A stretch of DNA of 64,000 nucleotides, from contig NZ_JAABLM010000006.1 of NCBI RefSeq assembly GCF_009915155.1, forward strand, positions 1 through 64,000. Direction: 5' to 3'. This DNA comes from Flavobacterium ichthyis (GTDB taxonomy: Bacteria > Bacteroidota > Bacteroidia > Flavobacteriales > Flavobacteriaceae). The notes under the pieces are model-generated. The model was not told the origin of the DNA, did no database searches, and was given only the letters and a program-made list of their open reading frames with translations. The translations under genes and the position numbers were made by a program. Below, piece by piece: positions 53,947-61,084 of the stretch (position 1 is the stretch's first letter; every line of letters begins with the position of its first letter).

Positions 53947-54330
53947 TTATTTTTTGGCTTCGGCTGGATCATAATCCACAAAAAAGTTAATCCAAATATT
54001 TCTTGACAGTCGCATGATAATCGGCATAAAAATGACCAAAGTGGCAATAATGGCAATAAAAGCTGTTTTTAAATTGCTATTAAATAAAAAATACGAAACA
54101 ATAAATGCTGCAACACCAAATGCGATTCCCACTGCATAACTTACATACATCGCACCATAGAAAAATGACGGTTCAATTTTGTACTTTTGCCCACAATGTC
54201 CACAATGCTCATGCATTTTGAAAACTTCGGTTAAAACAAATGGATTAGGATTGACGTACATTTTTTCATTTTGGCATTTCGGGCACGTTCCTGTTAAAAT
54301 GCTATTGAGTTTGGTTCCTTTTTTAAACAT
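53947..54330 (-). CDS. DUF983 membrane protein with zinc-ribbon
   Basis: A 127-residue protein with four cysteines in two pairs (CPKC and CGHCG) that form a zinc-ribbon near the N-terminus, and two membrane helices at about 62-80 and 86-104. This is the DUF983 layout. The ATG at 54330 is used (a TTG two codons upstream is an alternative). Function is unknown. A -7 box lies at 54364-54371. Confidence 0.85.
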   Translation of the reverse strand: MFKKGTKLNSILTGTCPKCQNEKMYVNPNPFVLTEVFKMHEHCGHCGQKYKIEPSFFYGAMYVSYAVGIAFGVAAFIVSYFLFNSNLKTAFIAIIATLVIFMPIIMRLSRNIWINFFVDYDPAEAKK

Positions 54331-54363
54331 TTGCAAAATATTTTAGGAGTAGTAAATATGCTA

Positions 54364-54371
54364 CAAATTTA
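54364..54371 (-). promoter_or_regulatory. -7 promoter box of the DUF983 gene
   Basis: TAAATTTG on the minus strand matches TAnnTTTG, about 33 bases upstream of the start. Confidence 0.45.
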
Positions 54372-54392
54372 CGCATTACAAATCATCAAATC

Positions 54393-56297
54393 ATGTTAAA
54401 CATCCACAATTTATCGGTTTCTTTTGGAGGAACTTATTTATTTGAAGAAATCACTTTTCGTCTAAATTCAGGAGATCGCGTTGGTCTTGTTGGCAAAAAT
54501 GGAGCGGGAAAATCAACCATGCTTAAAATTTTAGCCAGAGACATTGCGCCAGATTCCGGAAGCATTGCAACCGAAAAAGAAGTGAAAATTGGATTTTTAC
54601 GACAAGACATTGATTTTGAGCAAGGTAGAACCGTTCTCGAGGAAGCCTATGAAGCTTTTACAGAAATTAAAATTGTAGAAAAAAGATTGGCAGAAATCAA
54701 CCAACAGTTGGTAGAAAGAACCGATTATGAAAGTGAATCCTATTCAAAATTAATTGAAGATTTGTCAGATTTGACGCATCGGTTTGAGTTGCTCGACGGT
54801 TACAATTATGTAGGAAATACCGAACGAATTTTGTTAGGTTTGGGTTTCAAACGAGAAGATTTTAACAACCAAACCGAAACTTTTTCCGGCGGATGGCGAA
54901 TGCGAATTGAATTGGCAAAATTACTCTTGCAATCTAACGATATTTTGCTTCTGGATGAACCTACCAACCACTTGGATATTGAGTCGATTATTTGGTTGGA
55001 AAATTTCCTCAAAACCTTCCCGGGTGTCGTGGTGATTGTTTCACACGATAAAATGTTTTTGGACAATGTGACCAATCGTACCATCGAAATTTCCCTAGGA
55101 AAAGCCTACGATTTCAACAAACCGTATTCACAATATTTAGAATTGCGTCAGGAAATTCGCGAAAAGCAATTGGCTACACAAAAAAACCAAGCCAAAAAAA
55201 TTGAGGAAACCCAAAAATTAATCGAGCGTTTCCGTTATAGTGCTACGAAATCTTCGATGGCACAATCGCTGATAAAAAAGTTGGATAAAGTAGAGCGAAT
55301 TGAAGTTGACGAAGATGATAATTCGGTGATGAATATTTCTTTTCCTGTCTCAATAACGCCAGGTAGAGTGGTGGTTGAAGCCGAAGAAGTGACCAAAAAA
55401 TACGGAGACAAAACCATTTTAAAAGACATTTCGCTTTTGGTGGAAAGAGGAAGTAAAATTGCTTTTGTGGGGCAAAATGGCCAAGGAAAATCCACTTTTA
55501 TCAAAGCCATTGTAAAAGACATCGATTACACCGGAACCATCAAATTAGGACATAACGTGCAATTGGGATATTTTGCCCAAAACCAAGCCGAATATTTAGA
55601 CGGCGAAATCACGCTTTTGCAAACCATGCAAGATGCCGCAAACGATTCTAACCGCTCGAAAGTTCGCGATATGTTGGGTGCTTTTTTGTTTAGAGGTGAT
55701 GATGTGGAAAAAAAGGTAAAAGTGCTTTCCGGAGGTGAGCGAAACCGATTGGCGCTTTGTAAATTATTGCTTCAGCCAATTAACGTTTTGGTGATGGATG
55801 AACCTACAAACCACTTAGATATCAAATCTAAAAATGTTTTGAAAGCCGCTTTGCAACAATACGAAGGCACGCTTTTGCTGGTTTCTCACGACCGTGATTT
55901 CTTGCAAGGAATGTCGAATATTGTGTATGAATTTAAAGATCAAAAGATAAAAGAATATTTAGGCGATATTAATTTTTTCCTCGAACAACACAACCTCGAA
56001 AATATGCGTGAAGTGGAAAAGAAAGACGTGGTGAAAACCGAAGCTCCAAAGGAAAATAAATCGCTTTCGTATGAAGAACAAAAGAAAAACAAGGCGTTGC
56101 AAAACAAGTTGAGTAAAGTGGAAAGCCAAATCAAACAGTTGGAAACCGATATCCAAAACGACGATAAAATGTTGGCTTCAAACTACGACAAACACATTGA
56201 AGATGCCGCGTTTTTTACCGCTTACAACAAAAAGAAAAAAGACCTCGACCAACTTTTAGAAGATTGGGAAATGATACAGTTGGAGTTGGAGGGGTAA
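54393..56297 (+). CDS. ABC-F family ATPase
   Basis: A 634-residue protein with two ATP-binding cassettes and no membrane helices. Walker A motifs are GLVGKNGAGKSTM (about 31-43) and FVGQNGQGKSTFI; signatures are FSGGWRMRIELAKLL and LSGGERNRLALCKLL; both D-loops read DEPTNHLDI. The C-terminal coiled coil (YEEQKKNKALQNKLSKVES) is of the Uup type. ABC-F proteins act on ribosomes in translation rather than in transport. Which subtype this is cannot be settled here. Confidence 0.92.
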   Translation: MLNIHNLSVSFGGTYLFEEITFRLNSGDRVGLVGKNGAGKSTMLKILARDIAPDSGSIATEKEVKIGFLRQDIDFEQGRTVLEEAYEAFTEIKIVEKRLAEINQQLVERTDYESESYSKLIEDLSDLTHRFELLDGYNYVGNTERILLGLGFKREDFNNQTETFSGGWRMRIELAKLLLQSNDILLLDEPTNHLDIESIIWLENFLKTFPGVVVIVSHDKMFLDNVTNRTIEISLGKAYDFNKPYSQYLELRQEIREKQLATQKNQAKKIEETQKLIERFRYSATKSSMAQSLIKKLDKVERIEVDEDDNSVMNISFPVSITPGRVVVEAEEVTKKYGDKTILKDISLLVERGSKIAFVGQNGQGKSTFIKAIVKDIDYTGTIKLGHNVQLGYFAQNQAEYLDGEITLLQTMQDAANDSNRSKVRDMLGAFLFRGDDVEKKVKVLSGGERNRLALCKLLLQPINVLVMDEPTNHLDIKSKNVLKAALQQYEGTLLLVSHDRDFLQGMSNIVYEFKDQKIKEYLGDINFFLEQHNLENMREVEKKDVVKTEAPKENKSLSYEEQKKNKALQNKLSKVESQIKQLETDIQNDDKMLASNYDKHIEDAAFFTAYNKKKKDLDQLLEDWEMIQLELEG

Positions 56298-56386
56298 TCA
56301 AATTTTTAGGTTATTCTTCTTAAATGTTAATGTTTTTAACAAAGTGGGATAAAACATAAAGTATCCATGGCTTTGCTATGGCTATG

Positions 56387-56647
56387 CTATAAGGATAATC
56401 TGTCCTGAATCACTAATTTTTCTGGATTATTTATTATGATTTCAGATTTAATAATTTCTTCTAAAGTTACGTTTAGTGCTTGTCTAATTTTCTTTAATAC
56501 ATCGATAGTTAATTTTTAAGTCCCCTTTTCGATTTTGCTATATTGTGATTGTGACATATTTAGCTCATCTGCCATTTGTTCTTGTGATATTTTGCTGGTT
56601 TTTCGGAGTTTAATAATGTTGGCACGTATGTTATATTCTAAGTTCAT
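56387..56647 (-). pseudogene. XRE-type helix-turn-helix regulator broken by a nonsense codon
   Basis: On the minus strand an ATG at 56647 opens a Cro/C1-type helix-turn-helix: NIIKLRKTSKISQEQMADEL, then NMSQSQYSKIEKGT. At codon 44 there is a TAA (56516-56518), and the same frame then continues with KLTIDVLKKIRQALNVTLEE to a TAG at 56387-56389. The second half is exactly what should follow in the family, so one substitution has truncated an 86-residue regulator. A -7 box upstream shows that it was once a real gene. This is the only recognisable content in the 491-base gap between the ABC-F gene and the lipoprotein gene. Confidence 0.85.
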
Positions 56648-56683
56648 ATTGTGTTTATTTTTCAACTTGTGTGTTTATTCTTT

Positions 56684-56691
56684 CAAATATA
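56684..56691 (-). promoter_or_regulatory. -7 promoter box of the broken XRE gene
   Basis: TATATTTG on the minus strand matches TAnnTTTG, 36 bases upstream of the pseudogene's start codon. Confidence 0.5.
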
Positions 56692-56788
56692 AACAATAAT
56701 TGAATTATTTTTAAATTTTAACAAATTAGTCGTGATGAGAATAGTTTTTTAAAAGTTTATTAAATAAAATTGTATAAAAATATTAACG

Positions 56789-57658
56789 TTGAAAAAAGTA
56801 GCTTTTGCAGTTCTATCGTGTTTATCTCTAATTTCATGTAAGACAACTAAAATCAAGTTAGACCGTGAGGTTAATTATATTCCTTATTATGTAAAAGTAT
56901 ATGAGGCAGATAGTTTGTATTTAGAGGGAGACTACGCAAAGAGCTACATAATTTTAGATAGCCTGTTTAAGAAGTTTAAACCTATTAATAGAGAGGTATA
57001 TTCCGAGTATGAAGCATATATTGCTACTTCCGTAGCAACAAATAATACAAAAAATGTAAAAGACTTAGTTCGAACTTCATTTGAAAAATATGGAAGCAGA
57101 GTTATTGATTTTGAAGCAGATAGTCTACTTATGGAGTCAATTCGATTAAGCGGGTGGAATTCCTCGGATTTAAAATTATTTTCTGAAAAATACAGGAAGA
57201 AGATAAAAATTGACATTCGGAAACAGGTTGCTGAAATTATGAGACGGGACCAAGAAGTACGATTGATAGAACACATCGATATAGAGAAATTGCGAGAGGT
57301 AGATAATGTTAACGATTTTACTCTAAGAAACATAATTAAAAAGTATGGTTTCCCTCATAAGGGAGTTATCGGTGGAAGTGGATTTGACGAAAATTATGTT
57401 AATCTAGGTGGATTTTTCAAACATGTCGCAGATTCCAGTTTTTTCAATTTTTATCTCCCAATTCTTACAGACCTTTCAAAAAAGGGAAAATGTGAACCTA
57501 GCTTATTTACTGGACGAGTTGATCGAAAATTGATAAATGAGAAAAAAAAACAACTATATGGTTCATATCGAGATGATGACTACAAACTAATGCCACTAAT
57601 AGATGAAAAAAAGGTCGATTCTGTCAGAAAATCCGTCGGATTGGACTCTGTTGACTAG
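56789..57658 (+). CDS. Orphan lipoprotein in the accessory island
   Basis: A 289-residue predicted lipoprotein with lipobox SLISC (Cys17); the start is a TTG at 56789, since no ATG precedes the signal peptide. The mature part is helical and charged, with YAKSYIILDSLFKKFKP resembling a repeat helix and no recognisable domain. It is intact, unlike everything else in the island. In a peptide-export locus it might be an immunity or accessory lipoprotein, but nothing in the sequence proves that. Confidence 0.7.
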   Translation: MKKVAFAVLSCLSLISCKTTKIKLDREVNYIPYYVKVYEADSLYLEGDYAKSYIILDSLFKKFKPINREVYSEYEAYIATSVATNNTKNVKDLVRTSFEKYGSRVIDFEADSLLMESIRLSGWNSSDLKLFSEKYRKKIKIDIRKQVAEIMRRDQEVRLIEHIDIEKLREVDNVNDFTLRNIIKKYGFPHKGVIGGSGFDENYVNLGGFFKHVADSSFFNFYLPILTDLSKKGKCEPSLFTGRVDRKLINEKKKQLYGSYRDDDYKLMPLIDEKKVDSVRKSVGLDSVD

Positions 57659-57730
57659 CAAATATGGAGATTGAAAAAAAAATACGGAGTAAGCGTAAAC
57701 AAACAATAATATTAACTAAATTTTAATATT

Positions 57731-57931
57731 ATGACTAAATTGAAATCATTGAAGGATTTTCAAAAAGAAAATCCAGAATTGAAAACAAATGGAATCCAGA
57801 ATTTGGTGGGTGGCACACATGGCTTGTCTGACAACTTTGAAATTGATTTAAAAAAAAATACATCAACATCCCAAAAGAAGGGTTTTTTGTGGTTCTGGAA
57901 AATATTGGCGACAAACAGAATGTTGACCTAA
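57731..57931 (+). CDS. Double-glycine leader peptide with an abnormal C-terminus
   Basis: A 66-residue product whose first 28 residues are a double-glycine export leader: basic start MTKLKSLKDFQ, acidic/hydrophobic middle, and NLVGG ending at Gly28. Such leaders are cut by C39 peptidases, and a C39 gene lies 250 bases downstream. After the leader the reading continues as GLSDNFEIDL and then crosses a nine-A run at 57850-57858, after which the frame yields Lys/Ser/Trp-rich sequence to a stop. The overlapping frame after the run looks like the better protein. The gene may therefore be frameshifted. Confidence 0.6.
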   Translation: MTKLKSLKDFQKENPELKTNGIQNLVGGTHGLSDNFEIDLKKNTSTSQKKGFLWFWKILATNRMLT

Positions 57932-58143
57932 CAAATGAATCATCAAACACCAAACCGAATCATCGGTTGTTAATGCCTTACATAATCGTAACAGATAAAG
58001 TAAACAAACAGTTAACTTATTTCAGAAATATTTTTAGGCAAGGTGATACTTGGCACAATTTATCTGACATAAATCTTACGCCAATAAGCAAAAAATTTCA
58101 AATAGAAAATATTGGGATTGGATGGGAAGTCGATTTGTATTGA
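57847..58143 (+). pseudogene. Frame-displaced protein remnant downstream of the leader peptide
   Basis: From the A run onward the other frame reads KKKYINIPKEGFFVVLENIG and continues for about 95 codons to WEVDLY and a TGA. The part before the run in the leader frame (NFEIDL) joins smoothly to it: together they resemble the F-x-DL...I-x-IPK-GFFV-LE pattern I know from C-terminal parts of flavobacterial CarboxypepD_reg-like proteins. One extra A in the run (ten instead of nine) would give a single 137-residue product. It has only a GTG as possible independent start (57889). I call it a pseudogene fragment, though slippage is possible. Confidence 0.5.
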
Positions 58144-58179
58144 TGGAAGTGCCTTTTATACATCTCTTAAAAAAAATTA

Positions 58180-58989
58180 ATGCCTAATTTCCCTTTCTAT
58201 AAACAAGCTGATTCCAAAGATTGCGGACCTACATGTTTAAAAATTATCGCAAAACACTACGGTAAAAATCTTAAGATTCAGCAGCTTCGCCACTTATCTG
58301 AAACTACCCGAGAAGGGAGTAATTTATTATCGTTAAGCGACGCCGCAGAACAACTGGGTTTTAGAACACTTGGAGTTAAACTTTCGTTAGATAAATTAGC
58401 TTAGGCACCATTACCTTGTATTTTACATTGGAACAACGACCATTATGTGGTTCTTTACAAAATTAAAGTTCGAAAGGCTCAGATTGAATTCATTCAAATT
58501 TCTGACCCTGCTTTTGGATTGCAATTAAAGAAAGCAATTTCCGATTGGGAATTGGCCTATGTACTGAAGTCATCTATCAAGGGTAACGTGTCATTTTTGC
58601 AAATTTGGACAGAAAATCAAACCATCAATGCGGTAGACAATGTTTTCACGATAATTCCGAGTGAAGAAGATAGCTTTATTGGAAAAGTGAAAGCCAAAGC
58701 TCAAAATTCAGGAAAGATTAAGGAAAATCAAGATGTAAATATTCGATTGGCAAATTACCCTGACCGTGAATTTGGTGTAATCAAAGGCAAAGTAAAGTCA
58801 ATTTCGCTAACTCCGGACAAGGGAGGAAATATTTTAATAGATGTTTCTTTGCCAAATAAACTCAAAACATCTTACAACAAAAACATCGCTTTTCAACAAG
58901 AAATGACCGGAACCGCAGATATCGTGACAGAAGATTTACGATTGATCGAAAGATTACTGTATCAATTTCGAGATGTTTTTAGAAGATAA
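58180..58989 (+). pseudogene. C39 peptidase fused to a HlyD C-terminus, with an in-frame TAG
   Basis: One frame of 270 codons. Codons 1-113 are a C39 bacteriocin-export peptidase with all functional residues: Gln9, Cys15 (KDCGPTCL), His88 (NNDHYVVLYK) and Asp109 (SDPA). Codon 75 is TAG (58402-58404) in a conserved stretch. From about codon 114 the sequence switches to a HlyD-type membrane fusion protein C-terminus: LKKAISDWELAYVLKSS, VNIRLANYPDREFGVIKGKV and ADIVTEDLRLIERLLYQF. The membrane and ATPase domains of the transporter and the N-terminal part of HlyD are missing, as after one in-frame deletion of about 3 kb. It ends against the convergent App1 gene. Confidence 0.85.
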
Positions 58990-59967
58990 TTATACTTTCT
59001 CCGAAATAATCCCAATTTTCTCAGAATGCGCCAAAGCTTCACTGCTTTCTCTAAAATAACAAGTGTCAACTCCCATGCTTTCCATGTTTTTTAGAGCGTC
59101 AATGGCTTTTTGTTTTTTCGAACTTCCGGTTTGACGGATGTAAACAGCTTTTACGGTTATAGGAAAAATTTTACAAATATCTTCGTATAAAAAAGGATCG
59201 TGTTGGGAATCATCGCCAAGCAAAACATATTTTAAATGCGGATAAAACTCTAATATATGTTTGATTTTGTCAAATTTATGGTCGTGATCACCTCTTCCTG
59301 TAAAGAAAAAATCCATCAAACTGGTTTTAATGTCTTTTAGAAGCAAAACGGCTTTGGGCAATTCGTGCAACTCTGCAAATTTCGTAATAAAACGGTATAA
59401 ATTCCATTCGCTACTCGACACATAAAAAAACGCATTTTTCTCGGCATCGCTATCTCTTCCGGCAGAACTCAAGGCTTGGTAATGCGGTACAACATCTTCA
59501 AAAATTTTGCGGTCGTTTACATTTCTAAACAATAAAATGTACATTTTTTTAAAAATATTACGCGTATGCGAAACCAAAAAAGTATCGTCAATATCGCTGA
59601 TAAAACCCAAATCTCCTTCGTAAGGCCTGATGTACATTCCTTTCACGGAAATTTCCTTTTGATTGTGGTAAATGCTCACCCGATATTCGTTCCAGCCGTA
59701 AGCCAAATCTTTATTCAGCGGAATGCAAAATTTAAAATAACCGTCGTCTAAGGTTTTGGTGTGAATTTTTAAACCGTTGTGTTCCAAATAAACCGACGCA
59801 TTTTGTTGGGTTTTAATCCGAAACATACGAATTACCGAAACGGCATTCTTAAAATTTTTTTTCTGAAAATCGTAATCAGTTTTGGTTGTGGGTTTAAACA
59901 CATGTCCCATCACAATGAGCTCCTGATCGTTTGCATAACCGCGGTATAATTTTAAGATTGGCTTCAT
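58990..59967 (-). CDS. App1-like phosphatidate phosphatase (DUF2183)
   Basis: A 325-residue protein whose central motif FISDIDDTFLVSHT (Asp125, Asp127, Asp128) and later LLGDDSQHDPFLYEDI are those of the App1/DUF2183 family of HAD-type phosphatidate phosphatases. An N-terminal beta-rich domain precedes it. The ATG at 59967 is used; the frame extends 35 codons upstream without family features and would overlap the divergent lipid kinase gene. It lies back to back with the lipid kinase, which acts on the reverse reaction, so the pair may concern diacylglycerol/phosphatidate balance. Confidence 0.88.
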   Translation of the reverse strand: MKPILKLYRGYANDQELIVMGHVFKPTTKTDYDFQKKNFKNAVSVIRMFRIKTQQNASVYLEHNGLKIHTKTLDDGYFKFCIPLNKDLAYGWNEYRVSIYHNQKEISVKGMYIRPYEGDLGFISDIDDTFLVSHTRNIFKKMYILLFRNVNDRKIFEDVVPHYQALSSAGRDSDAEKNAFFYVSSSEWNLYRFITKFAELHELPKAVLLLKDIKTSLMDFFFTGRGDHDHKFDKIKHILEFYPHLKYVLLGDDSQHDPFLYEDICKIFPITVKAVYIRQTGSSKKQKAIDALKNMESMGVDTCYFRESSEALAHSEKIGIISEKV

Positions 59968-60032
59968 AAAAAAAAGATGTATATTTAGATTGCGATACAA
60001 CAATTTACAAAAATCGTCGCAAATTAAAAAGT

Positions 60033-60908
60033 ATGAAACCGAATAAAACCGTTTTGTTAGTGGTAAACCCAATTTCGGGTGATGAAGATAAAGCCGAATT
60101 AATCGAGGCTGTCAGCGATTTTGCCGCTTCAAAAAATATTGATTTGGAAGTGTATGAAACTACCGGAGATGATGACGACCAAAACATTTTGGAACTACAA
60201 AAAAAAGTAAACGCCGAACGAGTTTTAGTGGCGGGAGGCGACGGCACGATAAAAATGGTGGCCGAAGCTTTGCATGATTCAGATATAATTATAGGAATTT
60301 TACCCGCAGGTTCGGCAAACGGTTTGGCAGTAGATTTGGATTTGCCCGATGATATGCAGGAAAATATTAGAATTGCCATGGAAAATGATGCCATGGAAAT
60401 GGACATGGTGTGCATCAACGGTAAAAAAAGTTTGCATTTGAGCGACATTGGTCTAAATGCCGAATTGGTGAAAAATTACGAAAACAGTTCTATTCGCGGG
60501 AAATTAGGCTATGCTTTGCAAGCGATTACCACTTTAGCGGAAAGAAATGGTCCGTTTTTGGCAAAAATTTCCGCCAATGATGAAACCATTGAAACCGAAG
60601 CACGGATGATTGTGATTGCCAATTCGCAAAAATACGGAACCGGAGTGGTTATCAATCCTGACGGGAAAATGAACGACGGAAATTTTGAAATTGTAATTTT
60701 GAAAAATTTGGATATTGTGGTTTTCACCAAAATTTTAGCCGGAAATATTCCGGTGGAAAGTGGGGATGTCAAAATTATTTCTACCCAAAATGCCTTTATC
60801 GAAACCAATCGGCCGGTGAGTTTTCAGGTGGATGGCGAATATTGCGAAGAAGTTTCCAAACTCGATATTTCTATTCTAAAAAATCAAATGAAAGTGGCAT
60901 TGCCGTAA
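60033..60908 (+). CDS. Diacylglycerol kinase-like lipid kinase
   Basis: A 291-residue member of the DAGK catalytic family (YegS/DgkB type). The nucleotide-binding motif GGDGT is at residues 68-72, preceded by the phosphate-loop-like VNPISG at 11-16 and followed by GILPAGSANGLAVDL. The acidic C-terminal part has VSFQVDGEYCEE. It phosphorylates diacylglycerol or a related lipid. It is divergent from the App1 gene and convergent with the small lipoprotein at 61.0 kb, with which it shares 25 bases and a terminator. Confidence 0.92.
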   Translation: MKPNKTVLLVVNPISGDEDKAELIEAVSDFAASKNIDLEVYETTGDDDDQNILELQKKVNAERVLVAGGDGTIKMVAEALHDSDIIIGILPAGSANGLAVDLDLPDDMQENIRIAMENDAMEMDMVCINGKKSLHLSDIGLNAELVKNYENSSIRGKLGYALQAITTLAERNGPFLAKISANDETIETEARMIVIANSQKYGTGVVINPDGKMNDGNFEIVILKNLDIVVFTKILAGNIPVESGDVKIISTQNAFIETNRPVSFQVDGEYCEEVSKLDISILKNQMKVALP

Positions 60909-61060
60909 AATGAAAATCCCATCAACGCGATGGGATTTTTTGTATCTGATTTTTCTGTGGTGTTGCAAATTCTTTTCGGGCCACAACTAAACCTTTTCGG
61001 TCCGCAAGACACCAAAGAAAATAAAAATACGATTGCTAAAAAATAGCGTAATTTGTTCAT
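60884..61060 (-). CDS. Small lipoprotein with a duplicated SCGPKR motif
   Basis: A 58-codon frame starting 24 bases after the GH3 stop on the same strand. The product begins MNKLRYFLAIVFLFSLVSCG, a clean lipoprotein signal with Cys19, then repeats the hexapeptide SCGPKR (18-23 and 25-30). The rest is short and polar; the last 18 codons pass through the terminator hairpin and into the end of the lipid kinase gene, so the natural C-terminus may have been lost. I recall tiny flavobacterial lipoproteins of this kind but cannot name a family. The signal peptide supports a real gene. Confidence 0.6.
   Translation of the reverse strand: MNKLRYFLAIVFLFSLVSCGPKRFSCGPKRICNTTEKSDTKNPIALMGFSFYGNATFI
60913..60940. 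terminator. Bidirectional terminator between the lipid kinase and the small lipoprotein
   Basis: AAAATCCCATC pairs perfectly with GATGGGATTTT across a five-base loop, with T runs on both strands. On the minus strand it lies inside the lipoprotein frame. Confidence 0.8.
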
Positions 61061-61084
61061 TTTTAAAAATTTACAACCATAACG

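Noticed and set aside
57889..58143. An independent small gene starting with GTG
   Set aside because: The open frame extends left of the GTG to the A run and joins the leader frame there, so a broken continuation is the better explanation than a new gene.
56298..58989. Prophage or insertion sequence as the source of the accessory island
   Set aside because: No transposase, integrase, terminal inverted repeat or duplicated attachment site was found at the edges.
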